A stretch of DNA of 64,000 nucleotides from the NCBI RefSeq assembly GCF_036365825.1, contig NZ_CP142675.1, positions 1,364,001-1,428,000 on the forward strand, given 5' to 3'. The translations under genes were made by a program, and so were the position numbers. A model generated the notes under the pieces. It saw only the letters and a program-made list of their open reading frames with translations, was not told the origin of the DNA and did not search any database. Source of the DNA: Qipengyuania sp. HL-TH1. GTDB lineage: Bacteria > Pseudomonadota > Alphaproteobacteria > Sphingomonadales > Sphingomonadaceae. Shown here piece after piece: positions 1 to 6,905 of this stretch (positions are counted from its first letter, which is position 1; each line of letters starts with the position of its first letter).

Positions 1-39
1 TTCTCTTCCTCCTCCTCCTCCCCTCTCCCCCCCTCCCCC
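1..39. other. Homopyrimidine tract
   Basis: The first 39 bases of the window contain only C and T on the + strand. They precede the first gene by about 40 bases. Such tracts can adopt unusual DNA structures and are slippage-prone; no gene signal is visible in it. Whether it continues upstream cannot be seen. Confidence 0.6.
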
Positions 40-80
40 AAAATTTTCCTACACGCGCCAAATCTGCTCCATCCCCGCAG

Positions 81-935
81 ATGGACGACCCGAACCCCGA
101 CCCCACCGCCACCCAACACCCCCACACCGCGCGCGGCACGTTGCCCGCCTTCACCCCCGTCCCGCGCCTGCGCGAGCGATCGAACGGGTGGAAGCCGCAG
201 GTCCAGCGCGCCTTTATCGAGGCGCTGGCGGATACCGGCAGCGTCGCCAGCGCCTGCCGCCAGGTCGGCCGCGCCGAGGTCGGCGCCTATCTCCTGCGCC
301 GCCATCCCGAGGCCGCCAGCTTCCGCGCCGCGTGGCAGGCCGCGCTCGATCTGGGTATGCAGCGGATCGAGGATGTCGCGATGGACCGCGCGCTGAACGG
401 GGTCGAGGTGCCGGTCTATTCCTATGGCAAGCTCGTCGGCAGCCGCACGGTGCATAACGACCGGCTGCTGATGTTCATGCTGCGCAACCGCGCACCCGAG
501 CGCTTTGCCGAGGGCAAGCCCAAGGGCCTCAACGCGGTGGGCAAAATGGAGCTCGAGCGGCTCAAGAAGCAATGGCGCAAGGAATGGGAGGCCGAGCGCA
601 ACGCCGCCGCGGGCGAGGAAGAGGCCGAGACGCTGCGCTCGCTCAACACCAAGCTGAACGCGTCCTACGAGAACTGGTACGCCCAGCTAAGCCCCCGCAC
701 CCGCGCCGCGTGGAAGGAATACCGGCGGCTGGAGGCGCTCGACCGCGAGGAAGGCTACCTCTGCTACGACGACCCCGAGCACGAGCTCTACCAGGACCCC
801 GAGGCGCAGTGGGACGAGGTGGACGAGGCGATGCCGCTACCGTCGCCGGAGAGGGGCGCGGGTGAGGCGCCGGAGGAGCCAGCCGAGGACACGGGGCCTC
901 GCTGTCGGTCGATCAAGGATGAAGGGTGGGATTGA
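81..935 (+). CDS. Terminase-small-subunit-like helix-turn-helix protein, hypothetical
   Basis: A 284-residue soluble protein with no signal peptide or membrane segment. Residues about 36-90 read like a phage small-terminase or transposase-type helix-turn-helix: a stretch beginning GWKPQVQRAFIEAL, followed by TGSVASACRQVG and a YLLRRHP recognition-like helix. The middle (about 140-205) is charged and probably helical (KMELERLKKQW, then an Ala/Glu-rich run), and the C-terminal tail is acidic and proline-rich. Proteins with this N-terminal motif occur in sphingomonad genomes, often as isolated genes of unknown role. No large terminase, portal or capsid gene lies beside it, so it is either a domesticated phage-derived regulator or an independent chromosomal gene. 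The ATG at 81 is the first start in the frame, with no strong ribosome-binding site. Base composition is host-like. Confidence 0.7.
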   Translation: MDDPNPDPTATQHPHTARGTLPAFTPVPRLRERSNGWKPQVQRAFIEALADTGSVASACRQVGRAEVGAYLLRRHPEAASFRAAWQAALDLGMQRIEDVAMDRALNGVEVPVYSYGKLVGSRTVHNDRLLMFMLRNRAPERFAEGKPKGLNAVGKMELERLKKQWRKEWEAERNAAAGEEEAETLRSLNTKLNASYENWYAQLSPRTRAAWKEYRRLEALDREEGYLCYDDPEHELYQDPEAQWDEVDEAMPLPSPERGAGEAPEEPAEDTGPRCRSIKDEGWD

Positions 936-1028
936 GGGCGCATATCCCGCACTTCCTGCGGTTCGCCACGTGCTAACAACCTTGCGCTAGCACGCGAGGC
1001 GCAGCCGAGTGCAAGCGAGACCGCGCGC

Positions 1029-1069
1029 CGCGGCTTATGCCGCGTAGCCAAGGGGCGCGGATGCGCCCC
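1029..1069. terminator. Two tandem GC-rich hairpins between the first gene and the accessory cassette
   Basis: Two perfect stem-loops lie 7 bases apart: CGCGGC-ttat-GCCGCG (1029-1044) and GGGGCGC-ggat-GCGCCCC (1052-1069). Neither is followed by a T tract on either strand, so they are not textbook intrinsic terminators. They sit between the + strand gene ending at 935 and the minus-strand HNH gene ending at 1137, where a bidirectional stop would be expected. They may instead be a dispersed palindromic repeat. Confidence 0.4.
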
Positions 1070-1136
1070 GCCCGGCGCTTGAGGGCGCAAACAAAAAACG
1101 TGTCACTCGGAATGACTTCACGGAACAGGGCTGAAG

Positions 1137-2033
1137 CTACGCGTCGAACCCGTGAAACTCCCGATGCCACGACAGGAACTTAGGATGCGGACGATAGGAC
1201 TCGATCTCCGGCGCCTTGAGCTTACCCGTGGGATTGATGATCGCCTCGACACCCTCGCGGTCATTGACCTTGCGGTGCACGATGATCTCGAGATCATCCC
1301 TGAAGCCGATCAGCCCCCGATCAAACATCCAATGCGCCGTACCTGAAAGAGCGAGGCCATTGCGCACGCTGTCAGGGCCGCCATGCTCAACCGGGCGGAT
1401 ATGTGCAGCCTGCGCTTCCAAGCGGCCGCCGCCATTGACCAGCTTCCAGCCAGTCACCGCGCAGCGGCCATCATAGGCGTGCATCACGGCGCGGCGAAAA
1501 GCGCGGTCGCGGAATGGCTTGGAAACAAGCGACAGTACGATGGGGCGCTCGATCTCAAACGGGGTTTGCGGCTCGTGGAGAAGTTTGTCCTCGACAACTT
1601 CGTCATCGCTTCGAGGTAGGAAGTCCTCGTCCGGCAGGCCGAGCGCGATGATGCGGGCGAAGTCGGATTGCGACAACGGACGCACGGCAGCTTGGGCGCG
1701 GCCGGAAACCTTGCCGGAGTCATTGAGAACCCCCTGCTCAACTTGCTCGCCATTCACGACATGCGCGACCGTCGGCTCGAACGGCAGGTAGCTACCTTCT
1801 TCGATGAGCGCCCGGAAGTGATCGGCTTTATCGGGATCAGGAATGATCCGCTCGACCTTCGCCACGGCGAAGAAACCTTTTGAGTTTCGAATTTTGACCG
1901 GCTCGCGATAGACAATCCAGTCGCCGACCATCTGCTGGGCGCGGCTGAGATAGCTTTTCGGAAACTGGTAATGCACTTCTGGAATGTCGTCGTAAATCGA
2001 CCCATCCTTGTGCATGAAAACGCCGAACGTCAT
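1137..2033 (-). CDS. HNH endonuclease with N-terminal reader-like domain
   Basis: A 298-residue predicted restriction-type nuclease. The C-terminal third carries an HNH fold: a CAVTG motif (Cys about 191), then AAHIRPVEHGG (His about 211), RNGLAL (Asn about 225) and TAHWMFDRGL (His about 234), the pattern of the predicted restriction endonuclease family COG3440. The first about 150 residues (GDWIVYREP, FFAVAKVERI, a PF-P-V segment) look like the small beta-barrel (PUA/EVE/SRA-like) domains that often precede HNH domains and read modified bases; that part is inference. The longest frame starts with TTG at 2039, directly after the dGTPase stop; ATG at 2033 is preferred. No clear ribosome-binding site is visible, which fits translational coupling to the upstream dgt gene. 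It is the last gene of a three-gene unit. GC content is mixed, closer to the host than the other two genes. Confidence 0.8.
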   Translation of the reverse strand: MTFGVFMHKDGSIYDDIPEVHYQFPKSYLSRAQQMVGDWIVYREPVKIRNSKGFFAVAKVERIIPDPDKADHFRALIEEGSYLPFEPTVAHVVNGEQVEQGVLNDSGKVSGRAQAAVRPLSQSDFARIIALGLPDEDFLPRSDDEVVEDKLLHEPQTPFEIERPIVLSLVSKPFRDRAFRRAVMHAYDGRCAVTGWKLVNGGGRLEAQAAHIRPVEHGGPDSVRNGLALSGTAHWMFDRGLIGFRDDLEIIVHRKVNDREGVEAIINPTGKLKAPEIESYRPHPKFLSWHREFHGFDA

Positions 2034-2039
2034 CGTCAA

Positions 2040-3395
2040 TCAAAGCTTGTCAAAGACCGAACCGACTCTTGGTGCGAAAAGTCGTTCGTAGGTTTTGAGA
2101 AGATATGTATCTGTCATTCCCGCAACGTAGTCGCAAATATCACGCATCGGATCGGCACTGTGTCTATACTTCTTGTAGATGTCGGGAGGCAAGAAGCTCC
2201 TCGGATCAGACTTCATTACTTCGAAGACTGAGATAACCATCATCTGACCCTTGAATTCCAGATGCTGGACGCCTGGGCTAAAAATCACCTCCTCACGGAT
2301 AAAATCCTTCACTGCCTCAACAAACCGTGCCACTGGCTCAGGTAATCGAGCACGATATCTTAGGCGCGGCTCATCAAATTCCGATAATTCGTCAATCTGT
2401 ACATTAGTGATAACGAAGTTCAGAATGCGATTTATCTGGTGCTTCCGTTCGGTCCCACTCGCAAAAATCCTTTCCACGAATCCGCCGTAAACATCATTGC
2501 CGTACTTCCCCGCATAGTTGCTGTTTAAATAATCGAGCAGTCCCTCACTTCTCTCCGGGGTCACATGTCGACGAAAGCCCTCTTGGTCGACAAGACGGAG
2601 GGCCAATGCATCCTCCATGTCATGAATTCCGAAGCTAATGTCGTCGGCCAAGTCCATGATACTGCAAGCAAAGGACTTGTGGCGAGCCTTCGCATGCTTG
2701 CCCTCCTTCAAATCGAAGGATTGGAACGCCTCCCTGTCAGTTCCAGAAAGAGGTTCAAGCAACCATTCCACCACGTCCGCTTCACTATCCATGTAGCACT
2801 TCGGTGGCTTTGAAGCCGTGCGATCCAACAACGGCGTGCCACTCGTATTAGGTAGCATCCGCGGGCTCTTACCTAAATTTACAACTGCGCTGAAAGCCAC
2901 TGGATACTTCAACACGCCAAGGAGCGTCTCGCGGCAAAGATCAGCACCATCTTGCTCTGAAAATTTCTCTAGCTTCGAGAGGATTCTTAGCGTCTGGCCA
3001 TTGCCCTCAAAACCACCCTCGTCGCGCATGCAGTAATTGAGCGCGACCTCTCCGCCATGACCAAAGGGTGGGTGCCCAAGATCATGGGTAGACGCGATGG
3101 CCTGTAGCATGCTCCGATCCGGGATGAAGTTGACAGCATCGTGGCCCGAACAATTTTGGCGGAGCTGAGCGCCTAGGCTTCCAGCAATCTGCGCCACTTC
3201 CAGCGAGTGAGTAAGACGGGTACGATAGAAATCACTGTCGCCAAGGTTAAGTATCTGCGTCTTACCCTGAAGTCTGCGGAATGAGGCTGAATGGATCACC
3301 CGTGCATAATCAATATCGCCAGCCGTGCGCGCATCCTGCGGCTTTTTCACCCATTTGGAGCGACGTGTTTCCCACGCATTTTGGTGGTCAAGCAA
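2040..3395 (-). CDS. dgt: dGTPase-like HD-domain dNTP triphosphohydrolase
   Basis: A 451-residue protein of the deoxyguanosinetriphosphate triphosphohydrolase family, which cleaves dNTPs (classically dGTP) to the nucleoside and tripolyphosphate. The metal-binding HD residues are visible: His63 in RLTHSLEV, His104-Asp105 in THDLGHPPFGH, and Asp247 in the MDLADDI helix; the family motif GGFEGNGQTLR follows at about 127-137. Length is normal for bacterial dGTPases. The start is TTG at 3395, supported by a GGAGG Shine-Dalgarno sequence 5 bases upstream that overlaps the stop region of the preceding gene. It is separated from the 221-aa gene by 9 bases and is contiguous with the HNH gene. GC is about 48-50% against about 65% for neighbours, a sign of horizontal acquisition. 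dGTPases are known both as housekeeping enzymes and as phage-defence effectors that deplete dNTPs; the nuclease neighbour favours the latter, but this is inference. Confidence 0.9.
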   Translation of the reverse strand: MLDHQNAWETRRSKWVKKPQDARTAGDIDYARVIHSASFRRLQGKTQILNLGDSDFYRTRLTHSLEVAQIAGSLGAQLRQNCSGHDAVNFIPDRSMLQAIASTHDLGHPPFGHGGEVALNYCMRDEGGFEGNGQTLRILSKLEKFSEQDGADLCRETLLGVLKYPVAFSAVVNLGKSPRMLPNTSGTPLLDRTASKPPKCYMDSEADVVEWLLEPLSGTDREAFQSFDLKEGKHAKARHKSFACSIMDLADDISFGIHDMEDALALRLVDQEGFRRHVTPERSEGLLDYLNSNYAGKYGNDVYGGFVERIFASGTERKHQINRILNFVITNVQIDELSEFDEPRLRYRARLPEPVARFVEAVKDFIREEVIFSPGVQHLEFKGQMMVISVFEVMKSDPRSFLPPDIYKKYRHSADPMRDICDYVAGMTDTYLLKTYERLFAPRVGSVFDKL

Positions 3396-3404
3396 ATGAA
3401 CCTC

Positions 3405-4070
3405 CTACCCGTATTCGGCGCGCAACTTGTCGCGTTCAACAACTAGCCGAGCATAGCGCGCGCGAAACTCGATTTCTTCCTCACCACTAAGTGGCGTGCG
3501 GTCGATGGAAAACGTGTTACCACGGATGATATCCAAAATCCGCAACTCGCTTGGCGGAACAGTAGGAAAAGATTGAGTTAAAACCCACAGACCCAGGCGA
3601 GCAGCGTCGGCAGAAAGAGCGGGCTCGGGGGCAAAATATGAATATACGACATGTTCGTCACCCTTGCCGTCTACGACAGTCAGAATATTGTCAATTTTAA
3701 CGACTGCGTCGAATCCAGGAAATTTGAAGCGAGCTTTAAGCTTGCGTCCGGGATTGAAGGGGAGGTTTGTCCAACGCCTTCTCTCGTCCCACCAGCTTAG
3801 AAAACCATCTCGCAATTGCGGGTACAAATTGCTTCTGCGAGCGTTGGCCGCAATCCTTTCTGCCGTGGATACCCTAAGGTCCGGACCCCCAAACACGTGC
3901 GCCTTCGCATCGGCCCAGAACGGAGAGTAGAAGTCTCCGCCACCTCCATCCTCCCCTGCTTCGCGCCGGAGGTCCTCACGGATGTCTGTCCTCAAGGCTG
4001 AACGACGCGTGTTCGGCTCAAGGTACATGAGCTTCAGCAGCTTCCGAAGATGTATGTTCTCTAACGCCAT
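3405..4070 (-). CDS. Unknown 221-aa protein, first gene of the dGTPase/HNH cassette
   Basis: A soluble 221-residue protein that I do not recognise. It has no signal peptide or transmembrane segment. The N-terminal 40 residues are basic and helical (LRKLLKLMYLEP, then RSALRTDIREDLRRE); a glycine-rich GEDGGGG linker follows; the middle contains FLSWWDERRRW and a beta-rich part (VKIDNILTVVDGKG, then VVYSYF), followed by a helix (ARLGLWVLTQSF) and ELRILDIIRG. The order strand-strand-helix-strand with an Asp in the first strand faintly resembles RecB-type PD-(D/E)XK nuclease cores, but the expected second acidic residue and lysine are absent, so that relation is a guess only. The C-terminal helix (EEEIEFRARYARLV) may be a coiled coil. 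ATG at 4070; only a weak ribosome-binding site. GC is about 50%. It leads a tight operon with dgt and the HNH nuclease. Confidence 0.75.
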   Translation of the reverse strand: MALENIHLRKLLKLMYLEPNTRRSALRTDIREDLRREAGEDGGGGDFYSPFWADAKAHVFGGPDLRVSTAERIAANARRSNLYPQLRDGFLSWWDERRRWTNLPFNPGRKLKARFKFPGFDAVVKIDNILTVVDGKGDEHVVYSYFAPEPALSADAARLGLWVLTQSFPTVPPSELRILDIIRGNTFSIDRTPLSGEEEIEFRARYARLVVERDKLRAEYG

Positions 4071-4092
4071 TTCTTACAACTCGCTTCAAAGC

Positions 4093-4144
4093 TGAATTGG
4101 GTTGTGGAAAAGCCTGTTGAAAGCCTGTTTGCCAACCCAATTCA
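4093..4144. promoter_or_regulatory. Inverted repeat with internal direct repeats upstream of the accessory cassette
   Basis: A 12-bp perfect inverted repeat (TGAATTGGGTTG at 4093-4104 and its complement at 4133-4144) encloses 28 bases that hold two exact copies of AAAGCCTGTT (4109-4118 and 4120-4129, 11 bp apart, one helical turn). It lies 22 bp in front of the ATG of the 221-aa gene, where a promoter or operator is expected. It could be a repressor site, an RNA hairpin in the leader, or a recombination site. No regulator gene is encoded in the cassette. Confidence 0.55.
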
Positions 4145-4563
4145 TATTTAGAGCAGTTGCTTGACGGGTCTTGCCCCACGAGATCATACACGCGAGGTTT
4201 CCAGCACGGAAACGACCTCCACCACAACCGCTCAGGTTTCGGTGGTTGAAGGGGGGTCAGGCGCCAATCCTGGCTCCCCACTTCAGTCAACTTCCGCGAA
4301 TCGCATTGCCTTGGTTAATCTGCAAGTGCCGAGATTTAACAATCCACAGCCATTACTTGTCGCATGGACCGGTAGCGGTTCGTCTAGGCATCCTTGAATG
4401 CAGCGCAAACACGGCTCGCCGTTCCGCGATTGCTGGCGCAATCGCTCCATGCGCAGCGTGATGTCCTGACGCGCACCGGCTTACAGCTTGTCGCGTGGCC
4501 AGTTAAGCGCCTGCCGTAGGCGCATTTACAGGCTGCGCTTTACAAGCTCCTCCCCGCTCTCCC
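4145..4563. other. Gene-free region between the cassette and DUF6481
   Basis: About 420 bases with intermediate base composition and no convincing coding frame on either strand. Two small perfect hairpins are visible: GCGATTG-6 nt-CAATCGC at 4426-4445 and GCGCCT-gccgt-AGGCGC at 4507-4523; neither has a T tract. No tRNA, integrase site or insertion-sequence end was recognised, although this should contain one edge of the low-GC insertion. Confidence 0.5.
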
Positions 4564-4890
4564 CTACCCCTTCTTCCGCTTCTTCCGCGCCGCATATTTC
4601 GCATCGCGCGCGGCCTTCAGTTCGGCTTCGGTCGGTGCGGGGACCGCGTCGGCTTCGGCCTTGGCCTTGGCGGCGGCCTGCTTGTCGGCCTTGGCCTGCG
4701 CGATCGCGGCGCGCTTGGCGGCGCTCTTCTCGGCGATGGCGGCTTCGCGCGCTTCCTGTGCGGCCTTGCGCTTGGCAATCGTCGCCTCGTCGAGCTTGGG
4801 CGCGTCGGCCAGTTTCTTCAGCGCCTGCTCGCGCGCCTTCTGCGCCAGGGCGAGGCGGTCTTGCAGATTGGGGTCCTTGTATCCGGACAT
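4564..4890 (-). CDS. DUF6481 family protein
   Basis: A 108-residue, highly charged, alanine/lysine-rich protein that should be almost entirely alpha-helical or coiled coil. It begins MSGYKDPNLQDRLALAQKAR and ends in a very basic AARKKRKKG tail, the look of the DUF6481 family found in sphingomonads and relatives. Its function is unknown; nucleic-acid binding is plausible from the basic tail but is inference. The open frame extends upstream to 4956, but the family-typical start is the ATG at 4890. It follows lepA on the same strand after about 85 bp and may be cotranscribed with it. Confidence 0.8.
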   Translation of the reverse strand: MSGYKDPNLQDRLALAQKAREQALKKLADAPKLDEATIAKRKAAQEAREAAIAEKSAAKRAAIAQAKADKQAAAKAKAEADAVPAPTEAELKAARDAKYAARKKRKKG

Positions 4891-4974
4891 AAGCGGTAAT
4901 CTCTTTTCTGGTTGGCCGGCGGGGTGAGCCGCGGGCGGATGGGGGCTGGACAGCACTGGCGCCGGGGGGCGGGC

Positions 4975-6810
4975 CTATTCCTCGCCCATGCGCAGCGCGG
5001 CGATAAACGCCTCCTGCGGGATACTCACATTGCCATACTCGCGCATCCGGGCCTTGCCCTTCTTCTGCTTTTCGAGCAGCTTTTTCTTGCGGCTGATGTC
5101 GCCGCCATAGCATTTGGCGGTCACGTCCTTGCGCATCGCGGCGATGGTTTCGCGCGCGATCACCTTGCCGCCGATCGCGGCCTGGATGGGCACCTTGAAC
5201 AGGTGCCGCGGGATCAGGTCCTTCAGCCGTTCGCACATGCCGCGCCCGCGGCTTTCGGCGACATCGCGGTGGACGATCATCGACAGCGCATCGACCGGTT
5301 CGTTGTTCACCAGGATGCTCATCTTGACGAGGTCGCCCTCGCGCAGGCCGATCTGTTCATAGTCGAAGCTGGCATAGCCGCGGCTGATCGACTTGAGCCG
5401 GTCGTAGAAATCGAACACCACTTCGTTGAGCGGGAGTTCATAGGTCACCTGCGCGCGGCCGCCGACATAGGTCAGATCGACCTGGATGCCGCGGCGGTCC
5501 TGGCACAGCTTGAGGATCGAGCCGAGATATTCGTCGGGGGTGTAGATCACCGCCTTGATCCACGGCTCCTCGATCTGCTCGATGCGGCTGGGATCGGGAT
5601 AATCGGCGGGGTTGTGCAGCATCAGCTCCTGCGCCGGGTCGGTCCGCGACTTGTTGAGCTGGATGCGGTAGACCACCGAAGGGGCGGTGGTGATCAGGTC
5701 GAGATCGTATTCGCGCGTCAGGCGTTCCTGGATGATCTCCAGGTGCAGCAGGCCGAGGAAGCCCGCGCGGAAGCCGAAGCCCAGCGCGGCGCTGCTTTCG
5801 GCCTCGAAGCTGAAGCTGGCGTCGTTGAGCCGCAGCTTGCCGATGCTTTCGCGCAATTTCTCGAAATCGGCGGCATCGACGGGGAACAGCCCGCAGAACA
5901 CCACCGGCTGGACTTCCTTGTAGCCGGGCAGCGCCTTGACCGCCCCGCCCTTGACCGTGGTGATCGTGTCGCCGACGCGCGCCTGCTCGACTTCCTTGAT
6001 CTGCGCGGTGATGAAGCCGATCTCGCCCGGGCCCAGTTCGGGCAGATCGGTGCGCTTGGGGGTGAAGCAGCCGACGCGGTCGATCAAATGCTGCGTGCCG
6101 CCCTGCATGAATTTGACGTTGAGGCCCTTCTTGATCGCGCCGTCGATCACGCGCACGAGGATGACCACGCCGAGATAGGGGTCGTACCAGGAGTCAACCA
6201 GCATGGCTTTCAGCGGCGCGTCGCGGTCGCCCGTGGGCGGCGGGATGCGCGCGACGAGCGCCTCGAGCGTGTCCTCGATGCCGATGCCCGACTTGGCGGA
6301 TGTGAGCACCGCGCCGCCCTCCTGCCACGGGCCGGTGGCCTCGATGCCGACGATTTCCTCGATTTCCTCGGCGACGCGCTGCGGTTCGGCGGCGGGGAGG
6401 TCGATCTTGTTGATGACGGGGAGGATCTCGTGGTCGTGCTCGATCGACTGGTAGACATTGGCGAGCGTCTGCGCCTCGACCCCTTGTGCCGCATCGACCA
6501 CCAGCAGCGCGCCTTCGCACGCGGCGAGGGAGCGCGAGACTTCATAGGCGAAATCGACATGGCCGGGCGTGTCCATGAGGTTGAGCTCATAGGTCTCGCC
6601 ATCCTTGGCGGTGTAGTTGAGGCGCACCGTCTGCGCCTTGATCGTGATCCCGCGTTCCTTCTCAATGTCCATGTTATCAAGGACTTGCTCGGACATCTCG
6701 CGATCGGTCAGCCCGCCGCAATGCTGGATCAGCCGGTCGGCAAGCGTCGACTTGCCATGGTCGATATGGGCGATGATACTGAAATTGCGTATTTTTGTGA
6801 GATCGGTCAT
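4975..6810 (-). CDS. lepA: Elongation factor 4 (LepA) GTPase
   Basis: A 611-residue translational GTPase of the EF4/LepA family, close to the usual 600 residues. The G domain is clear: AHIDHGKST (G1), a [10 protein letters not shown] switch I region, DTPGHVDF (G3) and NKIDLP (G4). EF-G-like domains follow, and the LepA-specific C-terminal domain contains [15 protein letters not shown] and ends [18 protein letters not shown]4 binds ribosomes and acts on stalled or mistranslocated complexes and on ribosome assembly. ATG at 6810 gives the standard N-terminus. Monocistronic or leading into the DUF6481 gene. Confidence 0.98.
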   Translation of the reverse strand: MTDLTKIRNFSIIAHIDHGKSTLADRLIQHCGGLTDREMSEQVLDNMDIEKERGITIKAQTVRLNYTAKDGETYELNLMDTPGHVDFAYEVSRSLAACEGALLVVDAAQGVEAQTLANVYQSIEHDHEILPVINKIDLPAAEPQRVAEEIEEIVGIEATGPWQEGGAVLTSAKSGIGIEDTLEALVARIPPPTGDRDAPLKAMLVDSWYDPYLGVVILVRVIDGAIKKGLNVKFMQGGTQHLIDRVGCFTPKRTDLPELGPGEIGFITAQIKEVEQARVGDTITTVKGGAVKALPGYKEVQPVVFCGLFPVDAADFEKLRESIGKLRLNDASFSFEAESSAALGFGFRAGFLGLLHLEIIQERLTREYDLDLITTAPSVVYRIQLNKSRTDPAQELMLHNPADYPDPSRIEQIEEPWIKAVIYTPDEYLGSILKLCQDRRGIQVDLTYVGGRAQVTYELPLNEVVFDFYDRLKSISRGYASFDYEQIGLREGDLVKMSILVNNEPVDALSMIVHRDVAESRGRGMCERLKDLIPRHLFKVPIQAAIGGKVIARETIAAMRKDVTAKCYGGDISRKKKLLEKQKKGKARMREYGNVSIPQEAFIAALRMGEE

Positions 6811-6905
6811 ACAAACTGCTTAAACGGAAAAGGCGGCACACGCAGTGCCTTGCGCGCGCCTTAGCCGTGGGAGGCTAACTCGCCAAGCACCGTATCCTCA
6901 AGGGG

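Noticed and set aside
4145..4563. Search for tRNA, att site or integrase at the edge of the low-GC region
   Set aside because: Nothing recognisable; only two short hairpins.
4912..6864. 650-aa open frame antisense to lepA
   Set aside because: High-GC codon shadow of a certain gene; protein is His/Asp/Ala/Arg-biased with no domain.
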